64,000 nt of DNA from Variovorax guangxiensis (lineage in GTDB: Bacteria; Pseudomonadota; Gammaproteobacteria; Burkholderiales; Burkholderiaceae_C): NCBI RefSeq assembly GCF_003952165.1, contig NZ_RXFT01000014.1:111215-175214 (forward strand), in the 5' to 3' direction. The position numbers and the translations under genes were made by a program. Under the pieces are notes generated by a model. That model was not told the origin of the DNA. It did no database searches and saw only the letters and a program-made list of their open reading frames with translations. Positions within the stretch are counted from its first letter, which is position 1, and each line of letters begins with the position of its first letter. Positions 25,415 through 33,109 of the stretch are shown piece after piece.

Positions 25415-26418
25415 TCCGAAAGATCACCGGCCACCACGCGCTGCCGCCCCGCCCAGGCGCGGAAATGCAGCTCCTGCGACTTCTGATAGTGCGGGTCGTA
25501 ATGCAGCGCCATCAGCTCCGCAAACAGATGCGGTAGATCCGCCTCATGCGCCCACTGCTGCCAGCGCAAAACGGTCTCCTTGCCCTGCAGTTCCTTGAGC
25601 GCGCCCAGCCTGTCGGCCAGCGCGTCCCGGTCATCACCCAGATAGGCGTAGTCGCGCAGCAGATAAGCCAGCCGTGCCTCGGGCGGGGCTGCCACCTCGA
25701 TACATGGCGCGGCGCGCATTTGCGCCACCAGCGGCAGCGGCAGCGACAGCCGCCCGATGCGGATGCTCTCGCCCTCCACGTACAGCGGGCGCGAGAGGTC
25801 GACGGTCTCGAGCACCGCCGCGATGCGCGTCTCGAAGTGCTTCTGCGAAGGCTGCGCCACGCCCGGCAGCGAACCGAGCAGCGAACCCTTGTGGCGGGCG
25901 AAATCTTCCAGGTCGAGCACCTGTGCGCCGCGCGCGGCCAGCGCGTGCAGCACCCGGGTCTTGGCGCTCCCGGTGGCGCCGCAGATCACGCGCAGGTCGA
26001 GCTTCGGGGTCAGCGTATCGATCTGCGAGATGACGTGCCGGCGAAAGCTCTTGTAGCCGCCGGCGAGCTGCTGGGCGTCCCAGCCGACGAGGCGCAGCCA
26101 GGTGACCATCGAGCCGCTGCGCATGCCGCCGCGCCAGCAGTAGACCAGCGGCTTCCAGTTCTCGGGCCGGTCGGCCAGCGTCTCGCGCAGGTGCCTGGCG
26201 ATGTTGGCCGCCACCATCGCGCCGCCGATGCGCCGCGCCTCGAAGGCGCCGGTCTGCACGTAGACGGTGCCGACGATGTGGCGCTCCTCGTCGTTCAGCA
26301 CCGGGCAGTTGATGGCGCCCGGGATGTGGTCGAGCGCGAACTCGGCCGGCGAGCGGGCGTCGATCAGCGTGTCGAAGGCGTGGCGGTCGGCCACCCGCAC
26401 GGGCTGGCGATGACTCAT
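25342..26418 (-). CDS. mnmH: tRNA 2-selenouridine synthase
   Basis: The 358-aa protein (SelU/YbbB) replaces sulfur by selenium in 2-thiouridine at the wobble position of Lys, Glu and Gln tRNAs, using selenophosphate. An N-terminal rhodanese domain has the active Cys in VYCWRGGMRSGS, and a P-loop domain follows (ICGATGSAKTRVL). It is the last gene of the ABC importer operon, 42 bp downstream of a permease, which ties that importer to selenium. It overlaps fdhD tail to tail by 73 bp. Confidence 0.95.
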   Translation of the reverse strand: MSHRQPVRVADRHAFDTLIDARSPAEFALDHIPGAINCPVLNDEERHIVGTVYVQTGAFEARRIGGAMVAANIARHLRETLADRPENWKPLVYCWRGGMRSGSMVTWLRLVGWDAQQLAGGYKSFRRHVISQIDTLTPKLDLRVICGATGSAKTRVLHALAARGAQVLDLEDFARHKGSLLGSLPGVAQPSQKHFETRIAAVLETVDLSRPLYVEGESIRIGRLSLPLPLVAQMRAAPCIEVAAPPEARLAYLLRDYAYLGDDRDALADRLGALKELQGKETVLRWQQWAHEADLPHLFAELMALHYDPHYQKSQELHFRAWAGRQRVVAGDLSDQGIEAVADAVLALERTAPPSPSA

Positions 26419-26460
26419 GGCAAAAGGAACCTCATGCCCCCGATTGTCGGTGACGGGGGA

Positions 26461-27261
26461 TCAGGCGTAGGCTGGTCCAAGTCCTTTACGCAAGCGAGCG
26501 CTGGCAAAGTCCACCAGCGTGACCAGCACGAACATCGCGATCAGCACCGTCATCGCCTGCTGCTGCTGGAAGATCGACAGGTGGAAGTACAGCAGCTGCC
26601 CCAGCCCGCCGCCGCCCACGAAGCCCAGCACGGCAGCCATGCGGATGTTCATCTCCCAGCGGTAGAGCGTGTATGCCACCCACTGCGGCAGCACCAGCGG
26701 CAGGCTGGCGTAGCTGAAGGCAGTGACTGCATTCGCGCCCGACAGCGTCAGCGCCTGCTCGGGCTCGCGCGGCGCGTTCTCCAGCGCTTCGGCGAACAGG
26801 CGCCCCAGCACGCCCGTGGTGTGCAGCGATAGCGCCAGCGCACCCGCGAAGGGGCCGATGCCGGCGGCCAGCACCATCAGCGCAGCCCACACCAGCTCGG
26901 GCACGCTGCGCAGGAAGTTGAGCGCAAAGCGTGCGGCATGGCGTGGCAGCCAGCCTGCGCGGCCCGATGCGGGCAAGGCCAGCACCGCGCCCGCGAGCGC
27001 GGCCAGCACGGTGCCGAGGGCCGATACCGCCAGCGTCTGCAGGGCGCCGGTGCCCGCCTTGGCAAGGAAATCGGGCGAGAGGTCCGGCGGGAAGAACTCC
27101 ACGATGAACTTGCCCATGAGCCGCAGCGACTCCATCGAACCGAGCGCGCGGTAGTCGATGCCCAGGTAGGCGAAGCTCGCGACAACCGCCGTGCCGATCA
27201 GCAGCAGGGCGATGCGGCAGCGCCAGCACGGCGCCGGGCGCGGAGGCAGCATCTGTGTCAT
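26461..27261 (-). CDS. PhnE-like ABC permease 2 of the putative selenium oxyanion importer
   Basis: The 266-aa protein has six or so hydrophobic segments and the PhnE-type cytoplasmic loop (EALENAPREPEQALTLSGANAVTAFSYASLPLVLPQW). The C-terminal EMNIRMAAVLGFVGGGGLGQLL is typical of phosphonate-type permeases. Its ATG overlaps the stop of permease 1 (ATGA), and mnmH follows. The substrate is inferred from context: selenium genes surround it and no phn catabolic genes are present. Confidence 0.85.
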   Translation of the reverse strand: MTQMLPPRPAPCWRCRIALLLIGTAVVASFAYLGIDYRALGSMESLRLMGKFIVEFFPPDLSPDFLAKAGTGALQTLAVSALGTVLAALAGAVLALPASGRAGWLPRHAARFALNFLRSVPELVWAALMVLAAGIGPFAGALALSLHTTGVLGRLFAEALENAPREPEQALTLSGANAVTAFSYASLPLVLPQWVAYTLYRWEMNIRMAAVLGFVGGGGLGQLLYFHLSIFQQQQAMTVLIAMFVLVTLVDFASARLRKGLGPAYA

Positions 27262-28085
27262 GCCAAGAGCCTCCGCAACGCGCTGCTCAGCAGGTCGGCC
27301 AGCAGCACCAGCGCCAGGAACACCAGCAGGATGCTGCTGGCTTCGCCGCCGTTGAGCATCTTCATCGACTGGTCCATCAGCTGCCCCAGGCCGCCCGCGC
27401 CCACGAAGCCCATCACCACCGAGGCGCGCACCGCGCATTCCCAGCGGTAGACGGTGTACGAGGCCAGCTCCTGCGCAGTGTTCGGCAGCAGGCCGTAGCA
27501 CAGCGCCGCGAGCCGGCCGCTGCCGCCTTCGAGCAGCGCGCGGGCCGGGCGCGTGTCGGCCGATTCGAGGATCTCCGCGTAGACCTTGCCCAGCATCCCG
27601 CCGTAGGTGATGGCCAGCGCCAGCACACCCGAGGCCGGCCCGAGCCCGAGCGCGCGCACGAAGAGCAGCGCCCAGACGATTTCCGGAATCGCCCGCAGCA
27701 CCATCAGCAGCCAGCGCGCGGCCTGCCGAACGACGCCGGCCTGCACCCGGCTCGGCCCCGGTCCGATGCGCGAGATGGAGAGCGCGCGCGTCGTCACGAA
27801 GCCCAGCGGCGCGCCGATCAGCAATGCGAGGGCAGTGCCGGCCGTGGCCATGGCCAGCGTCTCCAGCGTAGCCTTGAAGAGCAGGGCGAGAAACGCCGGC
27901 GAGCCATCGGGCGGAAAGAAGCCCGCCAGGAAGCCGCCGATGACCGCGAGATTGCCGCTGCCGAACAGCGCCCACGGCTTGAACTCGGACAGCGCCAGCA
28001 TCGGCCATGCGATGACCAGCGCGGCGGTCCATGCAGCCAGCCGGCGCGCGGCGTGCGGATCGCGCAAAGCTGCGGCCGTGCTCAA
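27258..28085 (-). CDS. PhnE-like ABC permease 1 of the putative selenium oxyanion importer
   Basis: The product is 275 aa if translation starts at TTG 28085, which overlaps the upstream ATPase stop (TTGA). No better ATG lies near. The permease loop ILESADTRPARALLEGGSGRLAALCYGLLPN and WECAVRASVVMGFVGAGGLGQLMDQSMK match PhnE. Two adjacent permease genes imply a heterodimeric channel. The start codon is the uncertain part. Confidence 0.8.
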   Translation of the reverse strand: MSTAAALRDPHAARRLAAWTAALVIAWPMLALSEFKPWALFGSGNLAVIGGFLAGFFPPDGSPAFLALLFKATLETLAMATAGTALALLIGAPLGFVTTRALSISRIGPGPSRVQAGVVRQAARWLLMVLRAIPEIVWALLFVRALGLGPASGVLALAITYGGMLGKVYAEILESADTRPARALLEGGSGRLAALCYGLLPNTAQELASYTVYRWECAVRASVVMGFVGAGGLGQLMDQSMKMLNGGEASSILLVFLALVLLADLLSSALRRLLA

Positions 28086-28909
28086 GGGCAGTCCGGCCGG
28101 TGGAAGGCCGCCTCCACTACCGCGACTGTTGCGGCACCCGCCGGCAGCGGTCGTTGCGTCGCGATGCCGCCTTCGCTCGCGTAGAGCGCATCGAGCATCC
28201 CGGGCGTGACCTGTGCGGCCGGCAGGTCGAACATCACCGCGCCGCCGCGCATGCCGACGATGCGCGGAAACCAGCGCAGCGCGAGGTCCACCGCGTGCAG
28301 CGAGGCCATCAGGGTCGCGCCCGTCGATTCGCTCTGCGCGACGAGTTGGCCGATGGCCGCGTCGGCCAGCGTGGGGTCGAGCGCGGACACCGGCTCGTCC
28401 GCCAGCAGCAGCGCCGGCCGCTGGTACAGCACGCGCGCGATGCCCACGCGCTGCAGCTGGCCGCCGGAGAGCCGGTCGCAGCGCTCGAAGAGCCGCTCTT
28501 CCAAGCCCAGCCGCGCGAGCGCCTCGTGCGCGCCGGCGATGTCCGATGGATGGAAAAGCGAGCCCAGCGCGCGCAGCGTCGACCACTCGCCCAGGCGCCC
28601 CGCGAGCACGGCGGTGACCACGCGCAGCCTCGGCGCAATGGGCGGCGACTGGTGCACGGTGCCGATGCGGGCGCGCAGCTTCTTCAGCGCTGCGGCCGGC
28701 AGCTGCCAAGGCCTGGTGCCCAGCGCCTGCACCTCGCCCTCGGTGGGCCGCAGCGCCGCGCCGAGCACGCGCAGCAGCGTGGTCTTTCCTGCCCCCGAAG
28801 GCCCGATGACGGCGATGCGTTCGCCGTCGCGCGCGGCCAGCGTCACGCCGGCCAGGGCGCGCTGGCCGTTGGGATGCACGACGCCCGCGCCGTCCAGCGA
28901 AAAGCTCAT
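28082..28909 (-). CDS. PhnC-like ABC ATPase of the putative selenium oxyanion importer
   Basis: The 275-aa ABC ATPase has Walker A GPSGAGKTT, Q-loop GTVHQSPPIAPRLRV, signature LSGGQLQRVGIARVL, Walker B LLLADEPVSAL and switch His in ASLHAVDLAL. The LxxxHQ region and length match PhnC-type importers. It lies 25 bp downstream of the binding-protein gene and overlaps the permease start by 4 bp. Confidence 0.88.
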   Translation of the reverse strand: MSFSLDGAGVVHPNGQRALAGVTLAARDGERIAVIGPSGAGKTTLLRVLGAALRPTEGEVQALGTRPWQLPAAALKKLRARIGTVHQSPPIAPRLRVVTAVLAGRLGEWSTLRALGSLFHPSDIAGAHEALARLGLEERLFERCDRLSGGQLQRVGIARVLYQRPALLLADEPVSALDPTLADAAIGQLVAQSESTGATLMASLHAVDLALRWFPRIVGMRGGAVMFDLPAAQVTPGMLDALYASEGGIATQRPLPAGAATVAVVEAAFHRPDCP

Positions 28910-28934
28910 CCGCTCAGCTTGTCCGGCTTGCCTG

Positions 28935-29792
28935 TCACTTGATGAGGCCGGCCGACTTGCCCGCCGTCTCGATCCCGTCGTAGTTCGACGACTTGGTCGG
29001 GATGAACTTGCTCGCGCGCTGCAGCGCCATGATTTCCTTGTGCGCCGGGTTGGCCGGGTCGAGCTTGAGGAAGGCGTCGGTCAGCTTCTTCGTGACCGCG
29101 GGGTCGAGGCCGGGGCGCACCGTCCAGTTGTAGTCGTAGTAGGTCGGCGTGGTGGCCAGCACGCGCACCTTGGCGGCGTTGGGGTTCTTTGCCTCCACCA
29201 GCTTGTCCCACACCGACGCGTTGAGCACGCCGGCCTCGGCGCGCGAGGCGGCCACGAAGGCCACGGTGGCGTCGTGCGCGCCCGAGAACGCGACGGTCTT
29301 GAAGTCCTTCTCGGGGTTAATGCCAGCCTGCAGCAGGAAGTAGCGCGGCATCAGGCTGCCCGAGGTGGAGGAGGGCGCGCCGAAGGCGAAGGTCTTGCCC
29401 TTCAGGTCGGCCAGCGTCTTGGCGGTGCTGTCAACCGGCACGATGAACTTGCTGGTGAACACCTCGTCCTCCGCGCGCTGCACGATGGGCACCGCGCCGC
29501 CGTTGGTGCGGATGCGCGCCTGCACGAAGGTGAATCCGCCGAGCCAGGCCAGGTCGATCTTGTTGGTGGCCAGGCCCTCGACCACGGCGGCGTAGTCGGT
29601 CACGGGCGTGAACTGCACGTCCATGCCGGTTTCCTTCTTGAGATAGTCGCCCAGCGGCGTGAACTTGCGCTGAAGCTCGGTGGGCGCCTCGTCGGGAATG
29701 GCCGAGACGCGCAGCACGCCCTGCGCGAAGGCGCCGGCGCTTGCGGCGCAGAAGCTCAGGGCAAGGGCCAGTCGGGTGAGTGTCTTTTTCAT
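28935..29792 (-). CDS. PhnD-like periplasmic binding protein, putative selenate/selenite type
   Basis: The 285-aa protein has a signal peptide (MKKTLTRLALALSFCAASAGAFAQG) and a PhnD/PtxB-type fold (LRVSAIPDEAPTELQRKFTPLGDYLKKETGMDV; GGFTFVQARIRTNG; FGAPSSTSGSLMPRYFLLQAGI; SGAHDATVAFVAASRAEAGVLN). Databases, as I recall, name one branch of this family putative selenate-binding because it accompanies selD. Here it is divergent from selD and cotranscribed with mnmH, in agreement. Phosphonate or phosphite uptake is the alternative. Confidence 0.82.
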   Translation of the reverse strand: MKKTLTRLALALSFCAASAGAFAQGVLRVSAIPDEAPTELQRKFTPLGDYLKKETGMDVQFTPVTDYAAVVEGLATNKIDLAWLGGFTFVQARIRTNGGAVPIVQRAEDEVFTSKFIVPVDSTAKTLADLKGKTFAFGAPSSTSGSLMPRYFLLQAGINPEKDFKTVAFSGAHDATVAFVAASRAEAGVLNASVWDKLVEAKNPNAAKVRVLATTPTYYDYNWTVRPGLDPAVTKKLTDAFLKLDPANPAHKEIMALQRASKFIPTKSSNYDGIETAGKSAGLIK

Positions 29793-29832
29793 GGATGCGC
29801 CTCGGAGGCTTGCGGTTTTGGAAAGGACGGGA

Positions 29833-29860
29833 TTGTAGAAAGCGGGCCCGATTCGATAAT
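29833..29860 (+). promoter_or_regulatory. Putative selD promoter giving a very short leader
   Basis: TTGTAG (29833-29838), a 16-bp spacer and GATAAT (29855-29860). The -10 ends only 6 bp before the ATG at 29867, so transcription would start at or near the start codon (leaderless), or translation uses the second ATG at 29882. Confidence 0.4.
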
Positions 29861-29866
29861 CGCGCC

Positions 29867-30934
29867 ATGAACCCGACTCTCATGAACCCGCTCGCGCCCC
29901 TGCGCCTCACGAGCTTTTCGCATGGTGGCGGCTGCGGCTGCAAGATCGCGCCAGGCGTGCTGTCGCAGATCCTGAAGAACCAGGCCGGCGGGCTGATTCC
30001 GCCCGAGCTCATGGTGGGCATCGAGACCGCCGACGACGCGGCCGTCTACCGGCTCAACGACCAGCAGGCGCTGATCGCGACCACCGACTTCTTCATGCCC
30101 ATCGTCGACGACCCGTACGAGTTCGGCCGCATCGCCGCGACCAACGCGATCAGCGACGTGTACGCGATGGGCGGGCGCCCGATCATGGCGCTGGCGCTCG
30201 TGGCCATGCCGATCAACCAGCTGCCGGTGGAGGTCATCGCCGAGATCGTGCGCGGCGGGCAGGACGTGTGCCGCGCGGCTGGCATCCCGATTGCGGGCGG
30301 CCACACCATCGATTCGGTCGAGCCGATCTACGGCCTCGTCGCCATGGGCCTGGTGCACCCCGAGCGCGTGCGCCGCAACGCCGACGCGAAGGCCGGCGAC
30401 GTGCTCGTGCTGGGCAAGCCGCTGGGCGTGGGCGTGCTCTCCGCCGCGCTCAAGAAGGAACAGCTCTCCGAGACCGGCTACCGCCAGCTCATCGAAAGCA
30501 CGACGAAGCTCAACACGCCCGGCATCGCGCTTTCGGCGCTCGACGGCGTGCACGCGCTGACCGACGTCACCGGTTTCGGCCTGGCCGGCCACACGCTCGA
30601 ACTGGCGCGCGGCGCGAAGCTCAGGGCCGTCGTCGAATGGTCGAAGGTGCCGCTGCTGGAGAACGTGCTGGCCATGGCCGCCGAAGGCTTCGTCACCGGC
30701 GCGTCGGGCCGCAACTGGGCCGGCTACGGCGCCGAGGTGAGCCTCGCGCCCGGACTGCACGCCACCACGCAGAACCTGCTGAGCGACCCGCAGACCTCGG
30801 GCGGCCTGCTCGTGAGCTGCGCGCCCGATGCGGTCGATGCGGTGCTGAAGGTCTTCCGTGACGAGGGCTTCTCGCGCGCGGCCGTCATCGGCCGTGTGGA
30901 AGCCGGCGAGCCCTCGCTGCACGTGGTGCCGTAG
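29867..30934 (+). CDS. selD: Selenophosphate synthetase
   Basis: The 355-aa enzyme makes selenophosphate from selenide and ATP, the selenium donor for both SelA and MnmH. The flexible N-terminal loop is SHGGGCGCKIAPG: C23 and K26 correspond to E. coli C17 and K20. This is therefore the Cys, not the Sec, form. Other signatures are TTDFFMPIVDDPYEFGRIAA and DVTGFGLAGHTLELA. It diverges from the selenium importer operon. An ATG at 29882 is an alternative start. Confidence 0.96.
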   Translation: MNPTLMNPLAPLRLTSFSHGGGCGCKIAPGVLSQILKNQAGGLIPPELMVGIETADDAAVYRLNDQQALIATTDFFMPIVDDPYEFGRIAATNAISDVYAMGGRPIMALALVAMPINQLPVEVIAEIVRGGQDVCRAAGIPIAGGHTIDSVEPIYGLVAMGLVHPERVRRNADAKAGDVLVLGKPLGVGVLSAALKKEQLSETGYRQLIESTTKLNTPGIALSALDGVHALTDVTGFGLAGHTLELARGAKLRAVVEWSKVPLLENVLAMAAEGFVTGASGRNWAGYGAEVSLAPGLHATTQNLLSDPQTSGGLLVSCAPDAVDAVLKVFRDEGFSRAAVIGRVEAGEPSLHVVP

Positions 30935-30946
30935 CGCCCCGCATTT

Positions 30947-31059
30947 CTCCCTCCCCCGCTGGGGGAGGGCAGGGGTGGGGGCAAGCGGCGGTCGATGAAG
31001 CACCGCGCAAAAATCAGCGTCGCTTGCCCCCATCCCAACCTTCCCCCAAAGGGGGGAGG
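30947..31059. repeat. Long imperfect inverted repeat between selD and selC
   Basis: A left arm of about 42 bp (from ctccctccccc to gcaagcg) is mirrored by a right arm of about 40 bp (cgcttgccccc to ggggggagg) around a core of about 25 bp. Each arm also folds on itself (CCCTCCCCC with GGGGGAGGG). Placed between convergent selD and selC, it may stop transcription from both sides. It looks like a dispersed intergenic element rather than a gene. Confidence 0.7.
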
Positions 31060-31078
31060 AGCTAGACAAAGAAAACGG

Positions 31079-31171
31079 CGGAGGGAGGAAGGAGTCGAAC
31101 CTTCCCGGCGACGGCTGGCGCCACCAACCGGGTTTGAAGCCCGGCCGCCCCACCAGGGACGATCTCCCTCC
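31079..31171 (-). tRNA. selC: tRNA-Sec (anticodon TCA)
   Basis: The minus strand reads as an unusually long tRNA of 93 nt with an 8-bp acceptor stem (GGAGGGAG with CTCCCTCC), anticodon loop CTTCAAA with TCA at 31135-31137, a large variable arm, and T-arm GGTTCGACTCC. It closely parallels E. coli selC. The 3' end reads G-CC-G, so CCA is not encoded and the final A must be added. It lies 17 bp downstream of selB on the same strand. Confidence 0.95.
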
Positions 31172-31188
31172 ATGACTCATTTCGTCGT

Positions 31189-33096
31189 TCACGGCCTCGC
31201 CCCGAACAACGCCGTGTCGGGCCGCAGCAGGTGCGTGTCCTTCACGCGCCGCGTGTAGCCCACACGATCGAAGAATTCCAGCAGCTGGATCGCGCGCTTG
31301 CGCCCCAGCCCGGTCGCGTCCCTGAAGCTCGCGGCTTCCAGGCCCGCCGGCCCGTCGAGGCAATCGCGCGCGATCGCGGCGAGGCGCTCCACGGTCGCCA
31401 GCGGATAGTACAGGTCCTTCACCACCTGGAAGGTCTCGCCGCGCCGTGCGAGGCTTGCGAGCGTCTGCCGCACCATCGCCTCGCTCGCCGCGCAGTCCTT
31501 CGCAAGGTCGCGCACCCATGGCGGATCGAAGCCGCCATCGGCCAGCCTGGGCAGCAGCTTCTGCGCGAGCTTCTGCTCGGCCTCGTTGAGGCGCGCGGCG
31601 TGGTCCGGCAGATGCAGCCATGTGCCGCTGCGCACCAGCGTGCCGCGCGCGATCAACTCGTCGAGCGCATGGCGCCAGAGCGCGTCGTCGGTGCGCGGCC
31701 CGGCCAGGCGCTTGAGGCGGCGGGCGTCGGGGCCGACCTCGTCGGGCGCCGTGCGATGGAAATCCGCGAGGCGCTCGGCGATCTGCTCTTCGAGCGCCCC
31801 CAGGTGCGACCGAGCGATCGCCGTATGGCCGATGCGCACCGCGTCGGCAGGCAGCGGCAGCGCTTCTTCGTCGGCCAGCGAGAGCGCACGCACCACCTGC
31901 GCGGTGTCGATGCCCATCGGCGCGTTGTGCAGCAGCGCGGTCACGCGGGCAGCGCGGTCGTCGATGGCCCATGCCGCCAGCGTCCGCAGCCGCTCGGGCG
32001 TGCGGCGATAGCGCACCGGCGCGAAGGGATCGAGCACGTGCACGCCCGCCACCGTGCGCGTGGCCGAGGCATCGCGCAGCACGCCGCGGTCGCCGTGCCA
32101 TGCGCCTACGGGTTCGCGCAGCACCAGCTGGGCCAGCGCGGTCTCGCCGGGCGCGAGGGCATCGCGGTCGAGCAGCGCGACCGATGCCATCACGTCGCTC
32201 GCGCCCAGGTGCGCATGCACCGTCGCACCCGAGCGCAGCGACCTCGCCTCGTCGGGCCACAGCGTGAGCAGCACGTCGATGCGCGCCGAGGCGAGCGCGA
32301 CGGACTGCGCGCAGATCCACTCGCCGCGATGCACCTCGTCCTTGCCGATGCCGGCCAGTGCGAGCGCGCAGCGCTGCCCGGCATGTGCCGATTCGGCCTG
32401 CTGGTTCTGCGCATGGATGCCGCGCACGCGCACCGTGCGGCTGCCCGGCGCGATGCGCAGCTCGTCGCCGATGCGCACCGTGCCGCTGAAGACCGTGCCG
32501 GTGACGACGGTGCCCACGCCCGAGAGGCTGAACGACCGGTCCACCGCGAGCCGGAAGGCCAGGTCGTCTTCTCGCGCGCGCTCCTGGCGCGCCACGTCGA
32601 GCAGCCGCTCGCGCAGCGCATCGATGCCTTCGCCCGTCGTCGCAGATACCGCCAGCATCGGGGCACCGGCCAGCGGCGTGGGCGCTAGCAGGGCAGCGAT
32701 GCCGGCCCGCACCTCCGCGAGCCGCGCCTCGCGCACGCCGGCATCGATGCGGTCGATCTTGGTGATGGCCACCGTCGCCGAGCGAACGCCCAGCAGCGCC
32801 ACCACCGCGAAATGCTCGCGCGTCTGCGGCATCACGCCGTCGTCGGCCGCCACCACCAGCAGTGCGTGGTCGATGCCGGTCGCGCCGGCCAGCATGGTGT
32901 GCAGCAGGCGCTCGTGGCCCGGCACGTCGACGAAGCCCAGCGACACGCCGTCGGGTGCGTGCAGGTACGCATAGCCGAGCTCGATGGAAATGCCGCGCCG
33001 TTTTTCCTCGGGCAGGCGGTCGGTGTCCACGCCGGTGAGCGCGCGCACCAGCGTGGTCTTGCCGTGGTCGATGTGGCCTGCGGTGCCGATGATCAT
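31189..33096 (-). CDS. selB: Selenocysteine-specific elongation factor
   Basis: The 635-aa GTPase delivers Sec-tRNA to UGA codons by binding the SECIS hairpin. The EF-Tu-like N-terminus has GTAGHIDHGKTT, RRGISIELGYAY and DVPGHERLLHTML. The C-terminal half holds tandem winged helices (for example FQVVKDLYYPLATVERLAAIARDCL, then FRDATGLGRKRAIQLLEFFDRVGYTRR), the SECIS-binding region. It lies between the diiron fusion gene (13-bp gap) and selC. Confidence 0.96.
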   Translation of the reverse strand: MIIGTAGHIDHGKTTLVRALTGVDTDRLPEEKRRGISIELGYAYLHAPDGVSLGFVDVPGHERLLHTMLAGATGIDHALLVVAADDGVMPQTREHFAVVALLGVRSATVAITKIDRIDAGVREARLAEVRAGIAALLAPTPLAGAPMLAVSATTGEGIDALRERLLDVARQERAREDDLAFRLAVDRSFSLSGVGTVVTGTVFSGTVRIGDELRIAPGSRTVRVRGIHAQNQQAESAHAGQRCALALAGIGKDEVHRGEWICAQSVALASARIDVLLTLWPDEARSLRSGATVHAHLGASDVMASVALLDRDALAPGETALAQLVLREPVGAWHGDRGVLRDASATRTVAGVHVLDPFAPVRYRRTPERLRTLAAWAIDDRAARVTALLHNAPMGIDTAQVVRALSLADEEALPLPADAVRIGHTAIARSHLGALEEQIAERLADFHRTAPDEVGPDARRLKRLAGPRTDDALWRHALDELIARGTLVRSGTWLHLPDHAARLNEAEQKLAQKLLPRLADGGFDPPWVRDLAKDCAASEAMVRQTLASLARRGETFQVVKDLYYPLATVERLAAIARDCLDGPAGLEAASFRDATGLGRKRAIQLLEFFDRVGYTRRVKDTHLLRPDTALFGARP

Positions 33097-33109
33097 CGTG
33101 GGTGTGCCG

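Noticed and set aside
26461..29792. Phosphonate uptake system (phnCDE)
   Set aside because: The domain families fit, but there are no phosphonate catabolism genes, and the set is linked to mnmH and selD, so a selenium substrate is more likely. The phn symbols were not used.
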